Of a stretch of DNA of 64,000 nt, positions 29,006 through 37,565 are shown one piece after another. Below the pieces are notes generated by a model. That model was given only the letters and a program-made list of their open reading frames with translations, searched no databases and was not told where the DNA came from. Location: contig CANQVG010000006.1 in NCBI GenBank assembly GCA_947627235.1, forward strand, positions 17,309 through 81,308, read 5' to 3'. The position numbers and the translations under genes were made by a program. How positions within the stretch are numbered: position 1 is the stretch's first letter; each line of letters starts with the position of its first letter. This DNA comes from an uncultured Clostridia bacterium. GTDB taxonomy: Bacteria > Bacillota > Clostridia > Oscillospirales > Ruminococcaceae.

Positions 29006-29240
29006 TAACAAAAAGCGATGAACGGAAAGAGTAACCCTTGAGTGCCGTCAAAGAGAGCGGGGAGCGGTGTGAGCCCCGTACGGCGCCGTCGGCGAAGTGC
29101 GTCCGCGAGCCCGGCGGGGGAACCCTAAGTATCCCGCCGCGTATGCCGCGTTAAGGCCTTAAGCTACAAATCAGAGTGGAACCGCGCTTTTTGCGCCTCT
29201 CATATACCGGAGACCCCGGGTTGAGAGGCGCTTTATATTT
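29006..29240 (+). ncRNA. T-box leader, probable cysteine specificity, upstream of cysE-cysS
   Basis: GAGTGGAACCGCG T-box; candidate TGC specifier in GAAGTGCGTCCGCGAG; terminator gcgcctctc...gagaggcgc-tttatattt. Confidence 0.88.
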
Positions 29241-29268
29241 CGCGAGTATGACAAAAAGGAGAATTGCT

Positions 29269-29928
29269 TTGAATCTTTCGGATATGTACAGACGTTTTAA
29301 AGAGGAGATAAACTCCGTCCGCGAGCGCGACCCCGCCGCGCGTTCCGGGCTTGAAATCCTTCTCACCTATTCCGGGCTTCACGCGGTGATGATCTATCGC
29401 GTGGCTCACAGGCTTTATATCAACAACTTTAAGACCTCGGCGCGCGCGCTTTCGCAGTTCGGGAAGTTTTTGACCGGCATCGAGATACACCCCGCCGCCA
29501 AGATAGGCAAGGGACTGTTTATCGACCACGGCTCTGGAGTTGTAATCGGAGAGACCGCCGAGATAGGCGACAACTGTCTTTTGTATCAGGGCGCAACCCT
29601 CGGAGGAACCGGCAAGGGCAAAGGCAAGCGTCACCCGACTCTCGGCAACAATGTCATGGTGGGGTGCGGGGCGAAGGTTCTCGGACCGTTCAAGGTTGGG
29701 GACAACGCCAAAATAGCCGCAAACGCAGTGGTGCTGGACGCAGTTCCCGCCAATGCGACGGCGGTTGGAGTTCCGGCAAGGATAGTGAGGCGCGACGGCG
29801 TGAGGGTCAACGATCTCGACCAGATCCACATTCCGGACCCCGTTTCGCAGGAGCTTTGCCGTCAGCGTGCCAAGATAGAACAGCTCGAAGAAGAAATAGA
29901 ACGGCTCAAAAAAGCCAAAGGAGAATAA
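29269..29928 (+). CDS. cysE: Serine O-acetyltransferase
   Basis: Hexapeptide repeats IHPAAKIGKGLFIDHGSGVVIGETAEIGDNCLLYQGATLGGTGK; TTG start behind AAAAAGGAG. Confidence 0.93.
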   Translation: MNLSDMYRRFKEEINSVRERDPAARSGLEILLTYSGLHAVMIYRVAHRLYINNFKTSARALSQFGKFLTGIEIHPAAKIGKGLFIDHGSGVVIGETAEIGDNCLLYQGATLGGTGKGKGKRHPTLGNNVMVGCGAKVLGPFKVGDNAKIAANAVVLDAVPANATAVGVPARIVRRDGVRVNDLDQIHIPDPVSQELCRQRAKIEQLEEEIERLKKAKGE

Positions 29929-29930
29929 AA

Positions 29931-31337
29931 ATGAAGCTTTATAACAGTCTGACAAGAAGAAAAGACGAATTTACGACCCATACTCCCGGCAGGGTGGAGA
30001 TGTATACCTGCGGACCGACGGTATATCATTACGCCCACATCGGCAACCTGCGCTCATATATAATGGAGGACGTCCTCGAAAAGTATCTGAGGTGGTCGGG
30101 CTACGACGTGAACCGCGTTATGAATATCACCGACGTCGGACATCTGACCTCGGACGGCGACACCGGCGACGACAAGATGCTCAAGGGCGCAAAGCGGGAA
30201 CATAAAACGGTTATGGAGATAGCGAAATTCTACACCGACGCCTTTTTTGCAGACTGTGAAAAGCTCAATATCCGCAAGCCCGACACCGTAGTCCCCGCGA
30301 CGGGTTGTATCGGCGAGTTTATAAAGGTCATTTCCTCGCTCATCGAAAAAGGTTTTGCATACGAAGCGGGCGGGAATATCTATTTTGACACCTCAAAGCT
30401 CGAAAAATACTATATTTTCAACGATTTTGCCGAAGAAGACCTTGCCGTCGGGGTGCGCGAGGGCGTCGAAGCCGACGGCAACAAGCGAAATAAGACAGAT
30501 TTTGTGCTTTGGTTCACGAAGTCGAAGTTTGAAGACCAAGAGTTAAAGTGGGAGTCGCCTTGGGGACTCGGCTATCCGGGCTGGCACATCGAGTGTTCCT
30601 GCATCTCGATGAAAAACAACGGAGAATACCTCGACCTCCACTGCGGCGGCATCGACAACGCTTTCCCGCACCATACCAACGAGGTGGCGCAGTCGGAGGC
30701 ATATCTCGGTCATCCGTGGTGCGGCTTCTGGTTCCACGTCCACCACCTCAACACCGACAGCGGCAAGATGTCGAAGTCAAAGGGCGAATTTTTGACGGTC
30801 TCGCTTTTGGAGCAAAGGGGCTATGACCCGCTTGTTTACCGTTTCTTCTGCCTGCAATCCCACTACCGCAAGTCGCTCGTGTTCAGCTACAATAACCTCG
30901 ACAACGCCGCTGCGGCGTATTCAAAGCTTGTCGCGAAGATTGCCCAGCTTGACAATACAGGAGAAATCGACCAAGACGAATACCGCCGCCTGCGCGACGG
31001 CTTTATGGCAGCGATGGACAACGACCTCAACACATCGCTCGCGATAACCGCGCTCTACGACGTCCTGAAATCCGGGCTTTCGGACGCGGGTAAGTTAGAG
31101 CTTATAGCCGACTTCGACAGCGTTCTCTCGCTCGGACTGATTGAAGCCGCAAAAAGGCTCAAATCCGACAAGCCCGCCGATGAAGTTCCCGCCGAGGTGT
31201 CGGAGCTTCTCGAGATGCGCAGAGCCGCGAGAAAGGAAAAGAACTTCGCCCTCGCCGACGAGCTGAGAGACAAAATATCCGCTCTCGGCTACGCTGTCGA
31301 GGAGACCCGCGAGGGGACAAAGCTCAGAAAGCTTTAA
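29931..31337 (+). CDS. cysS: Cysteine--tRNA ligase
   Basis: YTCGPTVYHYAHIGNLRSYI, GWHIECSCIS, GKMSKSKGEF. Confidence 0.97.
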   Translation: MKLYNSLTRRKDEFTTHTPGRVEMYTCGPTVYHYAHIGNLRSYIMEDVLEKYLRWSGYDVNRVMNITDVGHLTSDGDTGDDKMLKGAKREHKTVMEIAKFYTDAFFADCEKLNIRKPDTVVPATGCIGEFIKVISSLIEKGFAYEAGGNIYFDTSKLEKYYIFNDFAEEDLAVGVREGVEADGNKRNKTDFVLWFTKSKFEDQELKWESPWGLGYPGWHIECSCISMKNNGEYLDLHCGGIDNAFPHHTNEVAQSEAYLGHPWCGFWFHVHHLNTDSGKMSKSKGEFLTVSLLEQRGYDPLVYRFFCLQSHYRKSLVFSYNNLDNAAAAYSKLVAKIAQLDNTGEIDQDEYRRLRDGFMAAMDNDLNTSLAITALYDVLKSGLSDAGKLELIADFDSVLSLGLIEAAKRLKSDKPADEVPAEVSELLEMRRAARKEKNFALADELRDKISALGYAVEETREGTKLRKL

Positions 31338-31355
31338 AGGAAAGGTCGTGACGGT

Positions 31356-31943
31356 ATGAAATTTCACTACTGCGGAAAATTTGACGGCAACCCCGACAGT
31401 CTGCCGTCCCGCGAACACGAGGAGGGTTATGTTCCCTTTAAGGAGCCGAGCGAAAAAAAGCTGATGATTGTTATAAACGTAATCGCGTTAGTGATAACGG
31501 TTCCGCTTATAATCTGGGTGACGGCTGTCGATACCTTGAGAGGCTCGAAGCATATTATTTCGCTATGGTTTGCACTTGCAGCGTTTTTTGTGTCGATATT
31601 TCCTCACGAGGTTTTACACGCTCTCTGCTTTAAAAGCGACGTATATATGTATACCTATTTAAGTAAGGGCGCCTGCTTTGTTGTCGGACCCGAGCTGATG
31701 AGCAAGCTGAGGTTTGTGTTTATGTGCCTGCTTCCGAACCTTGTTCTCGGCTTTGTTCCGTTTATAATATGGCTCATATTCCCAAGTCTCACGTTTTTAG
31801 GATACTTTGGCGCTTTCGCAATAGGCGCAGGCGGCGGAGACTATATGAACGTCTTCAACTGCCTGACGCAGGTGCCGAAAGGTGCGAAGACATACATGCA
31901 CGGAATGAACAGCTTTTGGGTCAGAACCGATAAGGAGAATTGA
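31356..31943 (+). CDS. DUF3267-type membrane protein (putative zincin)
   Basis: FPHEVLHALCF (HExxH) in a multi-TM protein. Confidence 0.75.
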   Translation: MKFHYCGKFDGNPDSLPSREHEEGYVPFKEPSEKKLMIVINVIALVITVPLIIWVTAVDTLRGSKHIISLWFALAAFFVSIFPHEVLHALCFKSDVYMYTYLSKGACFVVGPELMSKLRFVFMCLLPNLVLGFVPFIIWLIFPSLTFLGYFGAFAIGAGGGDYMNVFNCLTQVPKGAKTYMHGMNSFWVRTDKEN

Positions 31944-31945
31944 AA

Positions 31946-32737
31946 ATGGAAGAATACAAAAATCCGAACAAAAAAGTACCCAACCCGCTTCAGAACCCCT
32001 ACTTCAAAAAGTATCTCGGCTTTTCGATGGTCGCGATATTTGTAATTCTCGCGTTTATCTTCTTTGTATGGGCGGCGGGAGGAAAGCAGGGCAATATCCC
32101 CGACGAAATAGACTTCATACAGCTTAAGACTCCCGAAGATAACGCGCCGGTCGTCGTATACGAGACGAATATCGGCACGGTTAAGGCGGTGCTTTACCCC
32201 GAGGAGGTTCCGGAGTATTACACATATTTCCGCAATCTGGTGGAGTCGGGCTACTACGACGGCACATACGTATGCGCGGTGGTTGACGGAGCCTACGCCC
32301 TCGGCGGGACGAAATCGCCCTCTCCCGAGGCGGAGGCGGGTGAGGAGTCGGATATGACTCAGCTTAAAGCCGAGATTTCGGACAACCTCTGGCCGATAAA
32401 AGGCTCGATATGCTCATTTATAGGTTCAAGTCTCGGGCGCAATTACGCAGGCTCGAGTATGATATTCATAAACGACGTAACCGAGGTAAACGAGGCTTAT
32501 ATGGACGCCGACGCTCTCAAACGCGCCTACGGAGACGAGCTTGGCGGGGTGTTCTCCGAAAAAGGCGGAATACCCAACTTTTCACGGAAATACACAATAT
32601 TTGCTCAGATATACGACGGCTGGGACGTCTTCGAAAAGATAATGTCAGCCGAGACGCTCTCTACATCGCAGCCATCAGAGGACATAATCCTCGAACATGT
32701 TTACATTTCGACATACGGCAAAGAGCAGTCAGAATAA
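31946..32737 (+). CDS. Membrane-anchored cyclophilin-type peptidyl-prolyl isomerase
   Basis: Single N-terminal TM, then VVVYETNIGTVKAVLYPEEVPEYYTYFRNLVESGYYDGT...SMIFIND. Confidence 0.8.
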   Translation: MEEYKNPNKKVPNPLQNPYFKKYLGFSMVAIFVILAFIFFVWAAGGKQGNIPDEIDFIQLKTPEDNAPVVVYETNIGTVKAVLYPEEVPEYYTYFRNLVESGYYDGTYVCAVVDGAYALGGTKSPSPEAEAGEESDMTQLKAEISDNLWPIKGSICSFIGSSLGRNYAGSSMIFINDVTEVNEAYMDADALKRAYGDELGGVFSEKGGIPNFSRKYTIFAQIYDGWDVFEKIMSAETLSTSQPSEDIILEHVYISTYGKEQSE

Positions 32738-32755
32738 AAAACTTTCAAAAAGGTA

Positions 32756-32784
32756 TGGACATATCTGTCTTTTTATTGTATAAT
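32756..32784 (+). promoter_or_regulatory. Sigma-A-type promoter
   Basis: TGGACA-17 bp-TATAAT. Confidence 0.65.
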
Positions 32785-32846
32785 AATCAAGTATGCCGAG
32801 AAAGTCGGCGAAATAACCGAAATTTTTGAAAAGAGGAATACCGAAA

Positions 32847-34070
32847 ATGAATCTGTTGAAAAGAATTGCCGCCTCCGTTCTTATTTTCTGCATGGCTCTT
32901 TCGCTCGCGGGCTGCGGCGATACCACCTGGATAGCCAATGTTGACGGTGAGAATACGGTGCCGAGCGGTCTGTATATCTATTATCAGACCGAGGGCTACG
33001 GAGCCGCCACCGAAAAGCTATATGAGGAGAACAACGACAATCTTGCCTATTATCTCTACTATATCAATTACGGCTATGTCGACCCCTCTGTGTTTGATAT
33101 GACCCTTGAGAGCGGAGAAACCGTCGAGGAATTTATCAATCAGTATGCGCTTGATATGTGCAAGCAGTCAATTGTAGTGGACAGGCTCTTTGACGAGCTT
33201 GGACTTGAATTTACCGCTGATGAAAAAGCTCTTATCGACAGCCAGATGCGCACCGCCTGGAACAACAGCAGCGATTCGTGGGAAAAGATAGGCGTAAGTC
33301 AGTCTTCCTACGAAAAGGCGGTATATGCGGCACGCAAGGAGGAAAAGGTCTTCGACGCCTATTATGAGATCGGCGGTCTGAACGGCACCACCGAGGAAGA
33401 AATCGAGACATACTTTTCCGACAATTATGCGAGAATCAAATATATGACCTTCCAGTATGTAGACAGCGTTGAGGACGCTATCGACGAGGCGAGAAAGGAT
33501 TCTCAGCTCAAGCTCGCAAATTCCTATCGCGACCGCGCAATGGCAGGCGAAGCTATGAACGACCTTATCGAGGAATATAACGAGGTTCTCGCGAAGCTTG
33601 ATGAGGAGAACTCTGAGGACGATGCCGCCGACGGAGAGGAACCCGCCGAGGAGTCCGATTCAGGCTCAGATGTAGAGCAAACCGAGACTGGGGAGGAAAC
33701 CGGTGAAGAAGCCGACGATGAAGCCGACGCCGGAGACGAGACCGTTGACGAATACCTCAATGAAAACATAATCAGCAAAGAGGGCACCTATCCCACCGAA
33801 AAGTTTGTCAATTACATCTTCACCACCTGTCCGGTAGGCGAGTACACCGTTATTCAGGACGATACCTGCTTCTATCTCGTCGAGAGACTTGATATTCTTG
33901 AACGCGAGGGTCTTTACGAGAATTACCGCGACCACATTCTTACAGACCTGTTCGATGCCGATTACACCAAGCTTATCAACGACAGGCTTAAGACCTACGA
34001 CGTCGTGGAGAACGCAAAAGCCATTAAGCGCTACGACGCCAAGAAAGCTTTCCCGGGCGTATTTGATTAA
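32847..34070 (+). CDS. PrsA/SurA-like foldase lipoprotein with acidic insert
   Basis: Lipobox LSLAGCGD; SurA_N-like helices; ~60 aa Glu/Asp-rich insert. Confidence 0.65.
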   Translation: MNLLKRIAASVLIFCMALSLAGCGDTTWIANVDGENTVPSGLYIYYQTEGYGAATEKLYEENNDNLAYYLYYINYGYVDPSVFDMTLESGETVEEFINQYALDMCKQSIVVDRLFDELGLEFTADEKALIDSQMRTAWNNSSDSWEKIGVSQSSYEKAVYAARKEEKVFDAYYEIGGLNGTTEEEIETYFSDNYARIKYMTFQYVDSVEDAIDEARKDSQLKLANSYRDRAMAGEAMNDLIEEYNEVLAKLDEENSEDDAADGEEPAEESDSGSDVEQTETGEETGEEADDEADAGDETVDEYLNENIISKEGTYPTEKFVNYIFTTCPVGEYTVIQDDTCFYLVERLDILEREGLYENYRDHILTDLFDADYTKLINDRLKTYDVVENAKAIKRYDAKKAFPGVFD

Positions 34071-34087
34071 ATTCATCCAAAGCATCA

Positions 34088-34115
34088 AAAAGGAGCCGAA
34101 ATCTCGGCTCCTTTT
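34088..34115. terminator. Bidirectional terminator
   Basis: aaaaggagccga-aatc-tcggctcctttt. Confidence 0.85.
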
Positions 34116-34159
34116 GTGTTGGAAGAATTGATGCAGAGTTCAAAACGCTTCACCGCGTT

Positions 34160-35398
34160 TTATTCTTCATCTTCACTCATCTTTTCGTTGAGCATTTCCG
34201 CTGCGGCCTTAGCCATCGCTTCATAGCCTGCGGCGTTGGGGTGCAGAGAGTCGCCGCTGTCGTAGTCAGACTGAAGCTTTGAGTCATTTTCGGCGCGGCA
34301 GAGTATAGTGGCAAAATCGACAAATCCGTCGAAGCCGGAGTCGGCGCTCATAATGAACTCGTTTACTGATTTGCGTATTTTTTCATGAAGCTCGGAATAA
34401 TAGAGCGTGTTGCCCTCAAAAGGCGGAATCGTGCCTGCGTATACAGTTATTCCGCGGCGGTGGCAGGCTTCGGTTAAATCTTTGTACGCGTCCGCCATCT
34501 CGGACGAGATGTCATACTGCGCGCTTTTGATGTCGTCGCCGCCGATAAGCAGCATCACCGAATGTACACCGGGCATATTCAGAACGTCGTTTTCAAAGCG
34601 CCGCTTTGCCGATGAGCTTCCTTCGGAAAACAGCCCGAGTTCGGAGACCGATGCGCCGACGACCGAAATATTCTCTGTTTTCGGGTCTGAATTAAGAATT
34701 TTCGCGAGAGCCTCGGGATAGCTGTCAAAGCCGTTGTATGAGGAGCCTGCGCCGCCGGTCACGGAGTCGCCGAAGCAGACGAGGGTTTCGGTGCCGGCAA
34801 GCGCGTAAGTATCAATTCGCGAGAGGAAATAATAGCTCGACATAAGACCCATAGTCGTAAAGGTTTGGTCGCTCACCCTGTCGCCGCTGACGACCCAAGT
34901 CGTGCAGGAGGCGTTTTTGTGACAGGACGGTACGTTAGGCACATCGCCGAATTTGACCGTTACCGAAAGCATATCCATAGCCTCAAATGCGAAGGAGATT
35001 TCGTCGGAGGTAACGCTGCTTCCGCCTTTTACCGTCGTTCCGGATGAACCGGAAAAGGTCACTGCGGTGTCGGTAGCCGTATCAATCGCGGGACTTCCCG
35101 CCGAGACAAGGTGAGCTATATGCACCGATTCGATGACAAGGTTTCCGCTGCCGTATTCGTTTGAAAACGTGAGCTTGATTTTGTCGCCGCCCAGCGACGC
35201 TCTTACCTGCTGACGGCAGGTGTTGCCGCTCAAAAGCGGATTTCGCGGTATTTCGGAAAGCTCCGCCGCTTCTGGCGCTGCCGCCCAGACGGTATACCAA
35301 CCGTCGGCAGGCTCAATCACGGGTCTTTTCCCGCACGCGGTCAGGCCGGCAAGCGTTATTATGCAAAGAAAGACCGCAGTGATTTTTTTGAGGCGCAT
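34160..35398 (-). CDS. SGNH/GDSL hydrolase lipoprotein
   Basis: Lipobox LAGLTACGK; block I VCFGDSVTGGAGS, block V DSLHPNAAGYEAMA. Confidence 0.88.
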   Translation of the reverse strand: MRLKKITAVFLCIITLAGLTACGKRPVIEPADGWYTVWAAAPEAAELSEIPRNPLLSGNTCRQQVRASLGGDKIKLTFSNEYGSGNLVIESVHIAHLVSAGSPAIDTATDTAVTFSGSSGTTVKGGSSVTSDEISFAFEAMDMLSVTVKFGDVPNVPSCHKNASCTTWVVSGDRVSDQTFTTMGLMSSYYFLSRIDTYALAGTETLVCFGDSVTGGAGSSYNGFDSYPEALAKILNSDPKTENISVVGASVSELGLFSEGSSSAKRRFENDVLNMPGVHSVMLLIGGDDIKSAQYDISSEMADAYKDLTEACHRRGITVYAGTIPPFEGNTLYYSELHEKIRKSVNEFIMSADSGFDGFVDFATILCRAENDSKLQSDYDSGDSLHPNAAGYEAMAKAAAEMLNEKMSEDEE

Positions 35399-35439
35399 AA
35401 TACTTCTCCTTTCCCGTATCGGCTGTAAATGCTGATAAT

Positions 35440-35468
35440 ATTATACCACCTGTGTCGCAAAAGGTCAA
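35440..35468 (-). promoter_or_regulatory. Sigma-A-type promoter of SGNH hydrolase gene
   Basis: Minus strand TTGACC-17 bp-TATAAT. Confidence 0.75.
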
Positions 35469-35559
35469 TACGGACAGACGGAAGACCGAAAGCAGAGGCA
35501 AAAGGTCAGGAATTAAAACAGCAGCCGGCGGCGCAGAACACCCGACGCCGCTTTAACGG

Positions 35560-35798
35560 TTTTTGTTTTCTGTTTGGAATTGTTCGGTCAAGGGCATAAA
35601 ACAAAAAGTTTTCGATCGAGCCTTTTTCAAAAGGCTCGCGGGGTCGAGGGGCGGCGCCCCTCGGCGCAGCCCTCAGGCTGCGAAATTCTTGCGGAGCGAA
35701 GCGCAGGAGGGTAGGCAAAACAGTCCGGTGGACTGTTTTGCCGTAGGGAACCCTCGCCGGGGGTTCCCTGAAATATGCGCGCTTTTTGTTTTCTGTTT
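35560..35798. repeat. Multi-hairpin element bounded by 16 bp direct repeats
   Basis: tttttgttttctgttt at 35560-35575 and 35783-35798; five perfect hairpins between (35618-35637, 35646-35662, 35666-35681, 35714-35742, 35745-35769). Confidence 0.8.
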
Positions 35799-35868
35799 TC
35801 CGTACTTGACTAATACCTTTCAAGGTGGTACAATACTATGGATTATAGATATAAACAGAGGTGATATT

Positions 35869-36654
35869 ATGCCCCTTTATAAATATGAGACCCATATGCA
35901 CACGTCTCAGGGTTCTGCCTGCTCGTCCTGTTCCGGCGCTGAGATGGTCGAACGGCTTTATGAGCTGGGCTATACCGGTTGCTTCATAACCGACCACTTT
36001 TTCGGAGGAAACACCGCTGTTGACCGCAGTCTGCCGTGGGACGTAAAGATTCATCTTTTCTGTCAGGGCTATGAAGACGCCAAACGCCGCGGCGACGAGT
36101 TGGGGATTCAGGTGTTCTTCGGGCTTGAATTCGGTTGGTTCGGCACGGAGTTTTTGACCTACGGTGTAGACAAGCAGTTTCTTTTGGATCATCCCGAAAT
36201 AGAGCATATGGAAATAGACCGCTTTGCCGGGCTTGTTCATCAAAACGGAGGCTTTGTGGTTCACGCTCACCCGTTCCGAGAGGCGCCGTATCTTAGGGGG
36301 ATAAGACTCTATCCGCGCTGCGTCGACGGTGTGGAGGCCGTGAACGCGAGTCATAACGGCTCAGAATTTAACGACCGCGCGGCGGCATACGCGAAGTCCT
36401 ACGGACTGCCGATAACGGGCGGCTCCGACGCGCACCACATCTGGAATCACCCGCAGGGCGGAATACTTCTTGAAGAAAAGCTCTCCGAGCCAGCCGACTA
36501 TCTTGAACAAATGAAGTCGGGCGGAATAGTGAAAATACTCGAACGGGACGACAGCCGCAGTCTGCCTTGGCCGGAGGACGCTTGGAGCCATGCCGTTCGA
36601 CCGGATATTGAGCTTTTGCCCGAGGAGCTAAAATTAAAAATTCACGGAAATTGA
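35869..36654 (+). CDS. PHP-domain phosphoesterase-like protein
   Basis: ETHMHTSQGSACS...CFITDHFFGGN...VHAHPFRE...GSDAHH; promoter TTGACT-17-TACAAT at 35806-35834. Confidence 0.85.
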   Translation: MPLYKYETHMHTSQGSACSSCSGAEMVERLYELGYTGCFITDHFFGGNTAVDRSLPWDVKIHLFCQGYEDAKRRGDELGIQVFFGLEFGWFGTEFLTYGVDKQFLLDHPEIEHMEIDRFAGLVHQNGGFVVHAHPFREAPYLRGIRLYPRCVDGVEAVNASHNGSEFNDRAAAYAKSYGLPITGGSDAHHIWNHPQGGILLEEKLSEPADYLEQMKSGGIVKILERDDSRSLPWPEDAWSHAVRPDIELLPEELKLKIHGN

Positions 36655-36662
36655 GGAATTTT

Positions 36663-37562
36663 ATGATTTCGATAGTTGTACCCTCCTACAATGAGGAGGA
36701 AAACATTTTTGAAGCCGCAAGGGCAATATCAGGTGTGCTCGCCGGTTTGGAATATGAGATTATATTTGTCGACGACGGCTCTTCGGACGGAACTTGGCAA
36801 AAAATCAGCGAAGCCGCTTCGGATACGCATATAAGAGGTCTGCGCTTTTCACGCAATTTCGGCAAAGAGTCGGCTATAAGAGCGGGACTCGAAGCCGCTT
36901 TGGGCGACGCCTCGGTGGTTATCGACTGCGACCTTCAGCACCCTCCGAAGGTTATTCCCGAGATGATTGAGAAGTGGAATAACGGCGCGAGGGTGGTCGA
37001 AGGGAAAAAGTCCACCAGAGGAAGCAAAGGCAGGTCCTATGGAGTATTCGCGAAAGTGTTCAATTCGGTAATGACCCGTGCGACGGGCTTTGATATGAGC
37101 GGCGCGTCCGATTTTATCCTTCTTGACCGAGATGCTGTGAAAGCGGTGCTTTCCTACAGTGAAAACGGCAGCTTTTTCAGGGCGCTCGCGCAGTATGTCG
37201 GTTTTGAATCGGAAGCGGTGTATTACGACGTCGCCGAACGAGAGCGCGGCAGCGGAAAGTGGACATTTTTCAAGCTTATGAGCTACGCGTTCAGAAACAT
37301 CGCTGCGTTTACCTCGGCACCGCTTCTTGCAGGGTTCGGAGCCGGAGCGCTTATCTGCGCGGCGGCTTCGGTGCTGTTCATACTCAAATGGTGCGGTGTG
37401 CCGCTCGGCTCTTTCAGCGCGGGCATACTTACCCTTATGCTCGTCGGCGGACTTGTTCTTTTAACGCTCGGAGTTATCGGATACTATCTTTCGAGGATAT
37501 ACGACGAGGTCAAGCGCCGTCCGAAATATATAATTTCGGCTGATACAAAAGAAAGGAAATAA
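36663..37562 (+). CDS. Glycosyltransferase family 2 (polyprenol-phosphate hexosyltransferase type)
   Basis: ISIVVPSYNEEENIFEAA...IIFVDDGSSDGTW...DCDLQHPP; two C-terminal TMs. Confidence 0.9.
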   Translation: MISIVVPSYNEEENIFEAARAISGVLAGLEYEIIFVDDGSSDGTWQKISEAASDTHIRGLRFSRNFGKESAIRAGLEAALGDASVVIDCDLQHPPKVIPEMIEKWNNGARVVEGKKSTRGSKGRSYGVFAKVFNSVMTRATGFDMSGASDFILLDRDAVKAVLSYSENGSFFRALAQYVGFESEAVYYDVAERERGSGKWTFFKLMSYAFRNIAAFTSAPLLAGFGAGALICAAASVLFILKWCGVPLGSFSAGILTLMLVGGLVLLTLGVIGYYLSRIYDEVKRRPKYIISADTKERK

Positions 37563-37565
37563 AAT

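Noticed and set aside
29233-29955. 240 aa minus-strand ORF
   Set aside because: Antisense to cysE; the plus strand encodes well-conserved hexapeptide repeats.
35563-35868. N-terminal extension of the PHP-domain ORF
   Set aside because: It is the hairpin element read in frame; real ATG at 35869 with promoter and RBS.
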